From contig VJWM01000011.1 in NCBI GenBank assembly GCA_010909165.1, forward strand, positions 558,001 to 622,000: a DNA stretch of 64,000 bases. Direction: 5' to 3'. Shown piece after piece: positions 33,399 to 47,418 of this stretch (its first letter is position 1; the number at the start of each line of letters is the position of its first letter). A program made the translations under genes and the position numbers. This stretch comes from Anthoceros angustus. Taxonomy: Eukaryota; Streptophyta; Anthocerotopsida; Anthocerotales; Anthocerotaceae. The notes beneath the pieces are model-generated. The model did no database searches, had not been told where the DNA came from, and was given only the letters and a program-made list of their open reading frames with translations.

Positions 33399-36300
33399 AT
33401 GGCCACATCGAAGGCCGAAGCTTCTTTTCTTCTCTTTGCACGTCATTGGCTTTCAGGGGGGACCCAACAAATTGGTGTGTGTACACGGATTCTACGAGGA
33501 GCTCATGGTAACCTCATCCTAGGGACTCGACCCCTGGCAAGCAAAGCCTCCAGGTGCAGCAGTGTAAGGAGCCCAGCACTTCCAGTTCTGGAAAATTATG
33601 TGGGTAGGGACGGGTTTTCCAGCGATGGTCGTTGCCAGGAGCAGGAGCACTTGTGGCAACAATTCTTTCTGGACCCTACCATGTGGTGGGACAACAGACG
33701 AGATAAGAAGAGCTCCCGTTCTCCTGACTTCCGGCGAAAGGGGTCCGGCGAGGAGCTGTGCTTAAACAACATGTTCAAGCCAGCTTGGGTTGATGAGCAG
33801 CTCATTTCCTTCGATGTGCAGATGGGGTGCCATGGTGCTGTCCGATCCAGTAGCCCAGCACTTCCACATCCGATGGGCCATGGTGCCTCTCCCTCCGAGT
33901 CCAGGTCTCAGGACAAGCCTGAACCTGGGAGGCGTTCAGGATCGGTAATGGGCGTCGTTACTGCTGCTACCGTGAGCACGTTATGTCAGCAGGGGAAGCT
34001 TTCTGAGGCCGTTGGAGCCCTGGAATCTCTGGCGCACACAGACTCTCCCATTTCTCAGTTTCTATTCTACACTGTGCTGAAACTGTGTACAGCCAAGAAG
34101 GATTTGGTTGTGGGGCGACGAGTTCATGATCTCATTGTCAAACTTGGATACGAGTCGAGTGCATACTTGGGGAACCATATCTTGCGCATGTATGCAGGTG
34201 GAGGTAGGCTAGAGGAGGCCATGGATGTGCTCACCAGGGTGGGCAAACCAGATGCCTTCATGTGGTCTTCCATAATATCCGCATACGCTAAGCAAGGGAA
34301 ACCTAATGAGGCCATACAACTGTATCATGAGATGCGTAGGTCAGGAGTTAAGGCGGATGCTCACGTCTTTGTAGCTGCCCTTCAGGCTTGTGCATTTGCT
34401 GCCGACTTGGAATCTGGCAGAAAAGTGCACTGATGTGGTGCAGTGGCATTCCTACTAACTTGTTTGTTGGCAACTGCCTGGTGGACATGTATGCAAAATG
34501 TGGAACTGAAAGATGCACGCCAGGTTTTTGACAGCATGGCCACAAGGATGTGGTGAATGCCCTGATATCTGGGTATGCAAAATGTGGTGAACTGAAGATG
34601 CACGCCAGGTTTTTGACAGCATGAACAGAAAGGATGTGTGACATGGAATGCCCTGATATCTGAGGACTTGAGGCTTGTGTATGGACAAATGGAGGAGGGC
34701 CTGATTTTGGCTGACCATGTTACTTTTGCTTGCCTTCTGAAGGCCTGTGCAAGCACTGGTGCCTTACAGAAGGGCAGGCAGCTGCACTCACAGATGGAAA
34801 GAGGACTGCTGGATAACGTAGTGTTGGGCAACTGCCTGGTGGACATGTATGCAAAATGTGGTGAACTGAAGATGCACGCCAGGTTTTTGACAGCATGCCA
34901 CAAAGGATGTGGTGACATGGACATGGACTGCCCTGATTGCTGGACAGCAAGGACTCGGCCAAGAGGCGCTTGTGTATGGACAAATGGAGGAGGGGCCTTA
35001 TTTTGGCATGTTACTTTTGCTTGCCTTCTGAAGGCCTGTGCAAGCACTGGTGCCTTACAGAAGGGCAGGCACTCAGATTGTCAAGAGGACTGCTGGATAA
35101 TGTAGTGTTGGGCAACTGCCTGGTGGACATGTATGCAAAATGTGGTGAACTGGAAGATGCACGCCAGGTTTTTGACAGCTTGGCCACAAAGGATGTGGTG
35201 ACATGGAATGCCCTGTTAGCTGGATATGCACAGCAAGGACTCGGCCAAGAGGCGCTTGTTGTGTATGGACAAATGGAGGAGGGCCTGATGTCTGACCATG
35301 TTACTTTTGCTTGCCTTCTGAAGGCCTGTGGAAGCACTGGTGCATTACAGAAGGGCAGGCAGCTGCACTCACAGGTTGTGGAAAAAGGACTGCTGGATAA
35401 CGTAGTGTTAGGCAACTGCCTGGTTGACATGTATGCCAAATGTGGTGAACTGGAAGGTGCACGCCAGGCTTTTGATAGCATGAACACAAAGGATGTGGTC
35501 ACATGGAATGCCCTGATATCTGGGTATGGTACTTGTGATGATGGTCACACAGCACTATCTTGTTTTGAGGAGATGTTAGGTGCCGGTATTCAGCCAAATG
35601 ATGTTACTTTTACTTGCCTTTTAGTAGCATGCAGTCATGGGGGACTGGTCCCTGAGGGTCGCAAGCACTTTAATTCCATGGCAGAACAGTATGGCATCAA
35701 ACCTAGTATTGAGCATTGCAATTGCATGATTGATCTTCTTGGGCGTGCAGGCCATTTAGATGAGGCAGAGAAGATGCTATCATGTGAGGCCAAAGTAATG
35801 TTGTGGGCTTGACGTCTTTGTTGAATGCCTGCAAAAGTCACGGGGATATAGAGAGGGCGTGTGGTGTTTTGAAAGCATTGTTAGGCTGGACCCCAGGAGG
35901 CGCCTGCCTATGTGCTCATGGCCAATGCCTATGCAGATGCAGGTAGGTGGACCGATGTAGACAGGATTGAAACACAGAGAAGGGTAGCAGGAGCTTACAA
36001 GAAGCCTGCATTGGCGACCATTGAGGTGAATAAGCAGGTACATAAATTTATGGTGGGAGAAAGGAGAGAGGATATTGCGCTTAAGGTAGAGAGCACGAAT
36101 GCACGTCTGAAGCAGGAAGGAGGCCACGTACCTCACACAAAGTTGGTGTTGAAGCCACTGTTTGAGAAGGAAAAGGAAGATGCGCTTTGTGGGCATGCTG
36201 AGAAGCTAGCTCTGGCGTTTGGTCTCTTGAACACTCCGAGTGGGACACCTCTGGTGGTAACGAAGAATCTACGCATGTGCAGTGACTGCCACAGTTCCAC

Positions 36301-36403
36301 GGAGATCATGTCAAGGCTTGAACAAAGAGACATTGTTGTAAGGGATGGGTACCGTGTGCATCGATTCGCAGCTGGTTGTTGCAGTTGTCAAGGTCGACCG
36401 TGA
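33399..36403 (+). pseudogene. PPR-B: PLS-class PPR editing factor with G-R-P DYW domain, frameshifted paralogue of PPR-A
   Basis: ATG 33399 opens 344 intact codons: targeting region, LNNMFKPAWVDEQL, and the first PPRs (LFYTVLKLCTAKKDLVVGRR; PDAFMWSSIISAYAKQG). A 2-base gap near 34,430 creates a stop. The array from 34,440 to 35,110 contains many 1-3 base gaps relative to PPR-A. From about 35,090 to 35,812 the frame is open again through the E motifs (GIKPSIEHCNCMIDLLGRAG), another shift follows at 35,800-35,900, and 35,912-36,403 is an intact E2-DYW end: VHKFMVGERRED, HAEKLALAFGLL, MCSDCH, CCSCQGRP*. It has one N-terminal copy where PPR-A has two. As written it does not encode a full protein; the gap-only damage leaves assembly error open. 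Confidence 0.8.
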
Positions 36404-36472
36404 GAAAGATTGGAGGACTGCACTGAGCTCAAGTGTGTACGCCGAAGAATCTTGCATTTTCTTTCTAGAGTT

Positions 36473-36588
36473 ACAACAGTGTACACCATCCCGTGTCATC
36501 ACTAACCGTCCTGGTTGGGCTGCCATCGGAGCTGCGGTTCTCATGATCAGGAAGTACAGCGGCAAAATCGACCTGGTTGGGATTGGTT
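36473..36588 (+). mobile_element. retroelement fragment inserted in PPR-B 3' flank
   Basis: Interrupts the flank shared with the PPR-A array between TTTCTTTCTAG and ATTGGTTAACTCC. It contains one unit of the 62-bp repeat (NRPGWAAIGAAVLMIRKYSG) preceded by ACAGTGTACACCATC, the reverse complement of 16,206-16,245. Confidence 0.65.
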
Positions 36589-36796
36589 AACTCCATACCT
36601 GTCCAAATGGACCCATGACCTTGGCATCCCTCCGGTGAAATGTTGTATAGACCGATTTATTTGGGGGATTGTACGGACTGTGCAAAATCTTTAACCAGAG
36701 CCAGCAAACACACCAGTCTCTATCCCGAGCTTCGCAACCATAAAGTCTGTGTTCTTTGTTCTACGTACCAAAGAAAAAACCGTTTGCGTAGTCCGA
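36589..36796. other. no gene recognised
   Basis: Continuation of PPR 3' flank (CTCCATACCTGTCCAAATGG matches the array flank) fading into unique sequence. Confidence 0.4.
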
Positions 36797-37110
36797 AAGC
36801 ACTGGTGCCTTAGAGGAGGGCAGGTCATTGCAAATCCTGATAGCCACCGGACTCGAGATCTTGACCAATGGAGAGAATGCCGGACTCGAGAGCTTGACCA
36901 ATGGAGAGAATGCCGGACTCGAGAGCTTGACCAATGGAAAGAAGGAGGGCAGGTCATTGCAACTCCTGATAGCCGGACTCGAGAGCTTGACCAATGGAGA
37001 GAAGGAGGGCAGGTCATTTCAACTCCTGACAGCCGGACTCGAGAGCTTGACCAATGGAGAGAAGGAGGGCAGGTCATTGCAACTTCTGATAGCCGGACTC
37101 GAGAGGAGTA
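36797..37110 (+). repeat. 33/60-bp minisatellite seeded by a PPR fragment
   Basis: Units share CCGGACTCGAGAGCTTGACC and AATGGAGAGAA. Two short units (about 33 bp) are followed by three of 60 bp that add GAGGGCAGGTCATTGCAACT. The array opens with AAAGCACTGGTGCCTTAGAG followed by GAGGGCAGG, clearly the PPR words for STGALQKGRQ. Because the long unit is 60 bp it stays open in several frames; one frame reads GGQVIATPDSRTRELDQWRE per unit. Confidence 0.8.
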
Positions 37111-37196
37111 AAGTACTTTAGGGAAAGTTAATATCTCATCGTTTGGTAAAATGAGTCCTCGATGGCACAATGGGGCTGGCAACCTCGCTCTGGTAC

Positions 37197-38536
37197 CATA
37201 TAGGAAATTAGGCAAAAAAGATCTGATGTGAGGGTTAGAGGAGCAAGAAAAATTGTTATCTAGGAGTGAGCACTCAATCGGTCTTATGTTGTATGCTACC
37301 TCTTGGTGAAGAGCTGTCAGTCTCCTCCAAACCGTGTGTGTCCCTAACTACCATGCTGGCTAACAGCTCTACTGCCAAGATCTAATATCAACAGGCTCAG
37401 CAACCGAGCGGGCCTTCGTGGCCCTGATCACAAAGTCGAAAAGCTGTGCCGTGAAAGTGCTCATGGGACTACATCAACAAGCTCAGCAACCGATCGGGCC
37501 TTCGCGGCCCCCGACCACGAACTCCCGGTCACCTGTCGAGGTGGCGCTCCAGGTGGCTCGTACGCCACGTTGGAGTTGTAAGTGGGTGGACACAGCCACT
37601 TGGCATGTTAAGGGGCTGAAACTTCGGGAAACTTGAGGATGTCCCAAACAACATGCCATAGAATTGATAGAATTTTTTCATATTTCATGTCGAAACACAC
37701 GTCGAAACCGGAGTGCGTGTTTCAATTCACCATATTTTGCATACCCAGCAATCAAGGCATTCCGTGTCACCACATCCTTTGTGACCAAGTTGTCAAAAGC
37801 CCGCCGTACAGCGAGCAGCTATAAATGTGCACAAGGCAGGCAACCACATGTATGTCATCCAGCGGTTCATAAATGTGCACAAGGCAAGCAACCACTTCGG
37901 ACCAGTGTAGCATCTTCGATTCCTCTCACCACCTTCTTGCCACCTGTCCTCAGTTCGGTCGGCTCTTTGTCATAGCTTCTGCTCTTATTTCCCATGCCAT
38001 CATCAACCCCTCCCTTTTCCGAGTTGTCTGGTGGCCCCCTCGTCCATTCCCGCCTTCGATTGGCTCCCCTTCGCAGGAAGCCTCTGTAGTCGGCGCTTGG
38101 GGGGAGGTAGCACGGGAGCAAGCACCTCTGCAAGTGAAGTGGCCACAGCTCGCCGTCCATGTGAACCTCTTCATCCTGGCCATCGATATGAGGGGGAGCC
38201 ACCCACTCGAGAAGAATCGACATTATGATTATGCGAAGACCGAGAGTCTACGGCGCGCTCAAGATTTTGATCAGGACTTTGCGTCCTGAGCTACCAGGAA
38301 GGAGACTGATGCCCATTTTGGTAACATGTTGCATCTGAGAAGGAGTATTAGAATATGCAAACATCTCTTGTTAGCAGAGCTGTTAGCCAGCATGGCAATT
38401 GGGGACACACACTGTTTGGAGGAGACTCACACCAAGAGGCAACATGCACCATAAGAGCAATTGAGTGCTCACTCTTGGATAACAATTCTTCCTTCTCCTC
38501 TAACCCTCACATCAGATCCTGCCTAATTTCCTATAG
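37197..38536. mobile_element. rearranged LTR-like inverted pair
   Basis: 37,197-37,390 and 38,345-38,536 are inverted copies of each other (about 85% by eye over ~190 bp, sharing GAGTGCTCACTC, AACCCTCACATCAGATC and CCTAATTTCCTATA). The left copy is preceded by GCTCTGGTACCA, the complement of a Met-tRNA-type primer-binding site, which suggests the repeat is an LTR. The interior has no recognised protein. Part of it (37,500-37,730) resembles 39,400-39,600 upstream of the dioxygenase. Confidence 0.5.
37720..37805 (-). pseudogene. PPR fragment
   Basis: Minus-strand codons read FDNLVTKDVVTRNALIAGYA, one PPR junction of the same family as PPR-A/B, with no flanking repeats. Confidence 0.6.
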
Positions 38537-39154
38537 TTGATGTAGTCCCATGAGCATCTACTTCAAGCAAAACAAGTCCGTTGTTGGCCAGCTTGCTGGT
38601 GTCCTTCTCCGCCAAGGTGTAGGTGTGGAAGCCGTGCCTCCCTCGTACGCTTGGAAAGATCTTGTCATTAGGATGCTCATTGGTGGAAGTCGTGCCTCAC
38701 TCGTACGCGTGGAAAGATCTTGTCATTAGGATGCTCATTGGTGGAAGCCGTGCCTCCCTCGTGCGCTTGGAAAGATCTTGTCATTAGGATGCTCATTGGT
38801 GGAAAGTCAAGCCCTTTGTTGAAGTCGGTATGACACTCTGCCAGAGGGGATCAGTATAGTTAGACTGATGAGCACCCTCATTGTCGAAGGCATTGTAGGA
38901 GTGCTTATAGTGGTGATGGCTGAATTACCCGTTGGTGGCTGTGAAGGCGAGTCCGTGCCATCGGGCTCCAGAAGTTCTATGGTGGTCTCCAGGAACTCAA
39001 CGAAGTGTTCCTAGAGGATGCAACGCAGCCGGATGGTAGCTGCAGATCGTATCCCGAGTCGAAGGGCTGCGAACCCGAGCTGACATTGCCGTTGTCGGTC
39101 GTCATGCATGCAAATTGAGCAGCGTCATAGCAAGCTCCAGCTCCAAATGGCTTA
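38537..39154. other. no gene recognised; contains a 58-bp tandem repeat
   Basis: Three units of 58 bp occupy about 38,627-38,805 (GTGGAAGCCGTGCCTCCCTC ... GGATGCTCATTG). The rest shows no protein similarity. Confidence 0.7.
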
Positions 39155-39390
39155 GATCAAATGGTCACACATTTATAAGAACGCCGTAATTAAGCTCCAA
39201 AGACCAAATGGTCACACATGTACAAAAACACTGTAATTAAGCATCTTAGATGGGGTGCCTAAAGGGAGTGGATGCCCTTGGTGCAAGTAGCTTAGGCACA
39301 CCACGGTACAAGTTGTTGAGTACTAAGTCCCATGACGAAAATCCGTCCTTAGTGGACTTAAATAAAATTCTTCTTCTTCTTCCTCCTCCT
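39155..39390. repeat. left inverted repeat flanking the dioxygenase gene
   Basis: ATGGTCACACATTTATAAG ... GATGGGGTGCCTAAAGGGAG ... GTCCTTAGTGGACTTAAAT ... CTTCTTCTTC. Its reverse complement is at 42,243-42,425 with the same order of blocks. The left copy has an extra internal partial duplicate (39,170-39,235). Confidence 0.75.
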
Positions 39391-39843
39391 CCCGGTTGCG
39401 CGGCCCGATCACCTTGCCGAGCTGGCACGTTAGGTGGCTGCGTCCGCCACGCTGGAGTTTTAAAAGTAGGTGGACAAAATAGGTTGCAGTGTGAAGGAGG
39501 GACATTATTAAAAAAAAAAGGTGAAACTTCTGACTGTCCCAAACGGCATGCCGTACAATTCGACATATTCTATATTTCATGTTGAAGCACACTCTCCTTC
39601 CTCTCTTCCCCTCTCTTGGAATCAACAGAATCGGATTGCGATGAACCCAGGTCAGCTTTTGGGGCCTCGGTTTTGTGAGAGGAATCGAGCAGGAAATTTG
39701 TGGCCTCGTCTCCGCCATGTCACGTGAGCTGGAGGTTGAGGCGGCGGAGCAGCCTCTCACGCGTAGTCTCTGGAGACTGGGGCGGCTCAGGTTCCCTCGC
39801 TCCCAGTGCTGGAACAGCACGGGCATGCAGCGGCAAGACCATG

Positions 39844-39970
39844 GCGTTGAGTGGAATCTGCCTACCTAGGACATCCTTGATGTGCCTGCTGGTGAAGGCA
39901 TGTACTGGTCGAACAGACCCACGGTTCTAAAGCCCCGGAAGCCTATGCTCTCCGATTACTTGGAGTACGT
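39844..39970 (+). other. exon-like segment conserved in the copy at 6.35 kb
   Basis: After CCTACCTAG, plus-strand codons DILDVPAGEGMYWSNRPTV then LKPRKPMLSDYLEY stay open for 37 codons. The copy at 6,345-6,458 keeps the frame with only a few changes (DIHDVPADEGMYWSNRPTV). An acceptor-like AG precedes and a GT follows. I do not recognise the family, and no neighbouring exons were found. Confidence 0.35.
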
Positions 39971-40495
39971 CGCTCTTTGGTAGCCAATTTCGGCATGCGT
40001 CGTCGAGCTTGGTTGAGCCCAACTTCCAGCTTCCCAGAGGTGGACATTGGGGCCTGCAATAGACTGAAATCCAGAAATTGGAGTCGTGACAGAGCAAGTG
40101 TAGAGAAAAAAAATGGTAAGGAAGAGCAGGGACGTACGGGACTTGCTTGTTGGGGAGGAGGGCCAATTCCGTTGCCGATGTGAGGCAGGGTTGTGAAGCC
40201 CATCCTCGTCCTTCAAACGCACAGCTCCAGCAGGGTTCCACAAGAGAGCAAATTCGATAGCCGAGAAACACTGCCAGGACGATTAGTGTTTGGTTGTTGG
40301 AGGGACTGGCCAATACGAACCATAGCAACCATTTCTCGTGCTTCCCACCCTCTCAAGCTTCAGGCCTCTATCTCACGACGAGCTGTAAACCGCTTTGCAA
40401 AAAAGGAAAGACCCCAACGATAAACCACAAGTTTCGAACCGAACAGAAGGCAGTACATACGGTACGCCGAAAGTGATTGATTTTGTGCCTGCGCT

Positions 40496-42084
40496 ATGGG
40501 TGCCTCCTCCTTCTCTGGCCTCTCTCCCCAACAAGTTGCCTTCTTCGACTCTCAAGGTGTGTGATGTTCCTGTGCCCGAGTCCAAACTTCTGAGCTGAAA
40601 CTCTGTCAATTCTGGGCGTAAATTTCCGGTGCCCCTGAGGAGTAGGTTACCTTGTGCTGGAAGACTTTGCAAGTCGGGAGGAATGTGAAACCTTAATTCG
40701 GAGGATGGAGACTTTGGTGGACAACTTTGATCCCTCCACCATATCCATCTTCACTTCAGACGACAAGGTTCGGGTTCACTTCCTTCGCTTGCTGGATATC
40801 ATGCACAGGTTGTGCGGTCTGAGCGAGTCTGGTGTCTTTTGTGCAGAAGAGCAGTCTGGACTCTTACTTTTGGGACAGTGCCAACAACATCTCCTTCTTC
40901 TTCGAGGGTGAGGACCAGATTCTGAACTCGTTCCGGGAGCTTACACCGGGGGTAACCTGAATTGGGTTTATGTGCTTCTGCAGAAAAGGCGTTTGATGAA
41001 CAGGGTGTTCTGAAGCAGCCTAAGGTGCTGTCAATCAATAAAGTTGGTCACGGTAAGCTGTGTGGATGCCTGGCAACTCGCTCTTCGTCCTGGGCCGGTA
41101 TCATTTCGTACGTTATGCACTCCGGTGGCCTTGACAACCCATGGCTTTGCTTGCTGCGTGACCGACCGTAGCTCTCCACGACCTTGATCCAGTGTTCCAC
41201 AAATACAGCTACTCTGATGCTGTTAAAGCTCTGCTAGTATCGTTGAGATACAGGAAGCCAGGACTAATCCAGTCCATGTACATATTCAAGGTGAGGGAGT
41301 TGCCGGCAAACGCAAGTGTATCCATGAAGTGGCAGTTTGACTCACTCGATGTAATGTCCAGCAACCTGGCATAGGCGGGGAGGTTGTTCCTCATCAAGAC
41401 AGCACGTTTTTGTACACCAACCCGTCTTCGTGCATAGGATTGTGGCAGGCTTTGGAAGATGCCAACGTGGACAATGGCTGTCTGTATGTCCTGCCGCAAT
41501 CACACAAAGGTTACTCAAGTACTGGCCTTGCTCCTGCACATCCCTTGCCTTTCCCTTCTCTTGGGCTCTAAAACGTTCCTTTCTTCTGAATCATACTCTT
41601 GGTTGCTGCAGATGGGCTTTCCAGAAGGTTTATCAGAGACAGTCAAGGACAAAGGTTTGATAAGGAGTCCTCCGCGTATGACAGCTCAAAGTTTATTCCC
41701 CTTGAGGTCAAGGCAGGCTCCTTAGTACTACTGCACGGAGAGCTTGTACATAGAAGGTGCATAAAAGTGGCTTTGCCCCAGAACACCATGGCGTCTTGCA
41801 GTATGTGGCAGAAAATAACCCTTGTGTACTCTTGCAGTTCAGAGAACAAATCCGCTAAATCCAGACACGCTTACAGTGTTCATGCGGTGGAGATGGATCG
41901 CTGCACGTGGGCTGAGGATAACTGGTGAGTTAATCTAGAGCCAACATGGGATGCTTTGTTCGTCCAAGAATATTGACGGGCTTCATCTGTGGGCCAGCAG
42001 ATCCTGACCTTACCTTACGCATACAGGCTGCAGAGGAGCTCGGACTTCCCCCCACAACCCATCAACTTAAACACGTCTGGCTAA
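40496..42084 (+). CDS. phytanoyl-CoA dioxygenase domain protein (PHYHD1-like 2OG-Fe(II) oxygenase)
   Basis: Fe(II)/2-oxoglutarate-dependent oxygenase of the PhyH family; the natural substrate of the PHYHD1 branch is not settled. Nine exons: 40496-40556, 40646-40773, 40847-40907, 40984-41052, 41172-41290, 41362-41509, 41612-41756, 41838-41924, 42027-42084, giving 291 residues, the usual length for this branch. Blocks: [57 protein letters not shown] with metal ligands His157 and Asp159, [26 protein letters not shown] with probable distal His242, and Arg253 (KSRHAYSVH) for 2OG. Start ATG 40496 gives [17 protein letters not shown], the normal N-terminus. Exon 2 could alternatively end at 40767. 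The gene is flanked by inverted repeats and its 5' end was copied to 6-7 kb. Confidence 0.93.
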
Positions 42085-42242
42085 AGTTCAGCTCGTCTTG
42101 CATTCTGAAACATCCTGATGAGATACAATTTAAGGAGCTCTTGTACAGATGGCAAGGAACGTAACTGGGGAAAGGAAGTTTTTATGGAAGGAAGAGGCCC
42201 CGGAAGACATTGATGCAAGCATGAGATTTTTGCAGAGAGGAC

Positions 42243-42425
42243 ATGAAGAAGAAGAAGAATTTTAAGTCTGTATTTAAGTCCACTAAGGACGGATTTCCGT
42301 CATACTTGCACCAAGGGCATCCACTCCCTTTAAGCACCCCATCTAAGTACCGATTCAAGCTCAGGATGCTTAATCACGGCGTTCTTATAAATGTGTGTCC
42401 ATTAGGCCAAATGAATCGATGGAGG
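42243..42425. repeat. right inverted repeat flanking the dioxygenase gene
   Basis: Reverse complement of 39,155-39,390 in matching order: GAAGAAGAAG at the inner end, then AAGTCCACTAAGGACGG, CTCCCTTTAAGCACCCCATC, and GTTCTTATAAATGTGTGTCC at the outer end. The geometry is that of terminal inverted repeats about 3.3 kb apart. No convincing target duplication was seen. Confidence 0.75.
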
Positions 42426-42822
42426 GGAGCATCCTGCCAATGTCAGGCTCAGCACTCCTCCAATTAAATTTTCTGGATTTCATTATTATTCATTTTGAAA
42501 ACGATATATCGCGGAAAAGGATGAAAATACGCTTCGGCCTTCTAGGGTTAACACAAGAATGCCCCAGCGGTGTGCCAAGTGTGATGCCCTGCCCGCGGTG
42601 TAGGGAGGCCGCGTGGCGGTGAAAGGGTCATTTGCAACAGAGCTTGGCTCCTGGAGGCTTGTACCGTCTCCATTCACACCACCCGTTAACTGAGAAGGGC
42701 GGCTTCCCCTTGTTAAGGCAACACTCCCGGGACATCCCAAGACTTGCGCTGGTACGAGGAACCAGCTCAGGCAGCAGAATTCCGGTGACTCAATTACGTT
42801 GGAAGATCTGGCGTTGAGAGCG
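42426..42822. other. intergenic, presumed MDAR promoter
   Basis: No gene or repeat recognised. Lies directly upstream of the MDAR start codon. Confidence 0.4.
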
Positions 42823-46707
<3,885 letters not shown>

Positions 46708-47418
46708 ATTTTCGATGCACTTTCTGGTTAAATGCACCTTGAAGGTTGATCGTTTACAAGCAAACCTCGAAGCTTTTGCCGCACGCTCAAGGAAAGTGCC
46801 ACTAGGTCAGGTGGATGTATTTCGGACAAAGATAAAGTTGCCGAAAGGAATACGGAAATTGCACGTAATCGATACATGGACACATATCCTCGAATTTTGG
46901 CGCTTTATACATTAAATCGCCACCAGTATTCGTATGTGAGCGCCACAGCCAAGTTCCATGAGTGGCACTGGTAGACTGCCTAGAGGTGTTCTACGACCGC
47001 AACAATCCGGTACTGCCAAAACGGTTGGCCATGCGATGCGAGAAACAGGAAGAGCGAGAGCGGCTGGGGAATAAAATTCACCACTTCCAGCAAATCCGCC
47101 ACTGTCTGCGTTTCGACGATTTTTGCTACCAGGGAGCGGCGGGTCAGCGAGCCTTCGTGAATCCTGGCTTCGTGTTACAGAGACCCCTTGCCTCGTTGAG
47201 TCCTTGTCGATGCTCTGCAAGAGCAAACACAGGCGTGCACCGGAGAGGCCGCATGACTAGGAAGGTGGCAGTACAGTATATATACAGATACACATGACCC
47301 CGCAGACATTCAAACAGCCTTATGTGTAGCCTCCATGAGTGCCCTTATATTTTCCCATAAGGTACTCCACAAAAATAACAGGAGGATACCTGTACACAAA
47401 TCCGACAAAACATTGATT
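46708..47418. other. no gene recognised; convergent 3' flanks of MDAR and the oxygenase
   Basis: No protein or repeat similarity seen. The two genes point toward each other, so this should hold both 3' untranslated regions. Confidence 0.45.

Noticed and set aside
37873-38289. 138-codon plus-strand frame and overlapping minus-strand frames as genes
   Set aside because: They lie inside the inverted LTR-like pair and show no similarity to retroelement or cellular proteins that I can recognise.
36797-38805. Evenly repeated units that might suggest a CRISPR-like array
   Set aside because: The genome is eukaryotic, units are contiguous without unique spacers, and one array starts from PPR coding sequence.
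39146-42434. Target-site duplication proving a Mutator-like insertion around the dioxygenase gene
   Set aside because: The flanking words (TTAGATCAA on the left, TAGGCCAAA on the right) are only loosely similar, so no duplication can be claimed.
46912-47226. Minus-strand frame as a further exon of the oxygenase gene
   Set aside because: The oxygenase already ends at 47,419 with a normal length; this frame shares no features with oxygenase C-termini.
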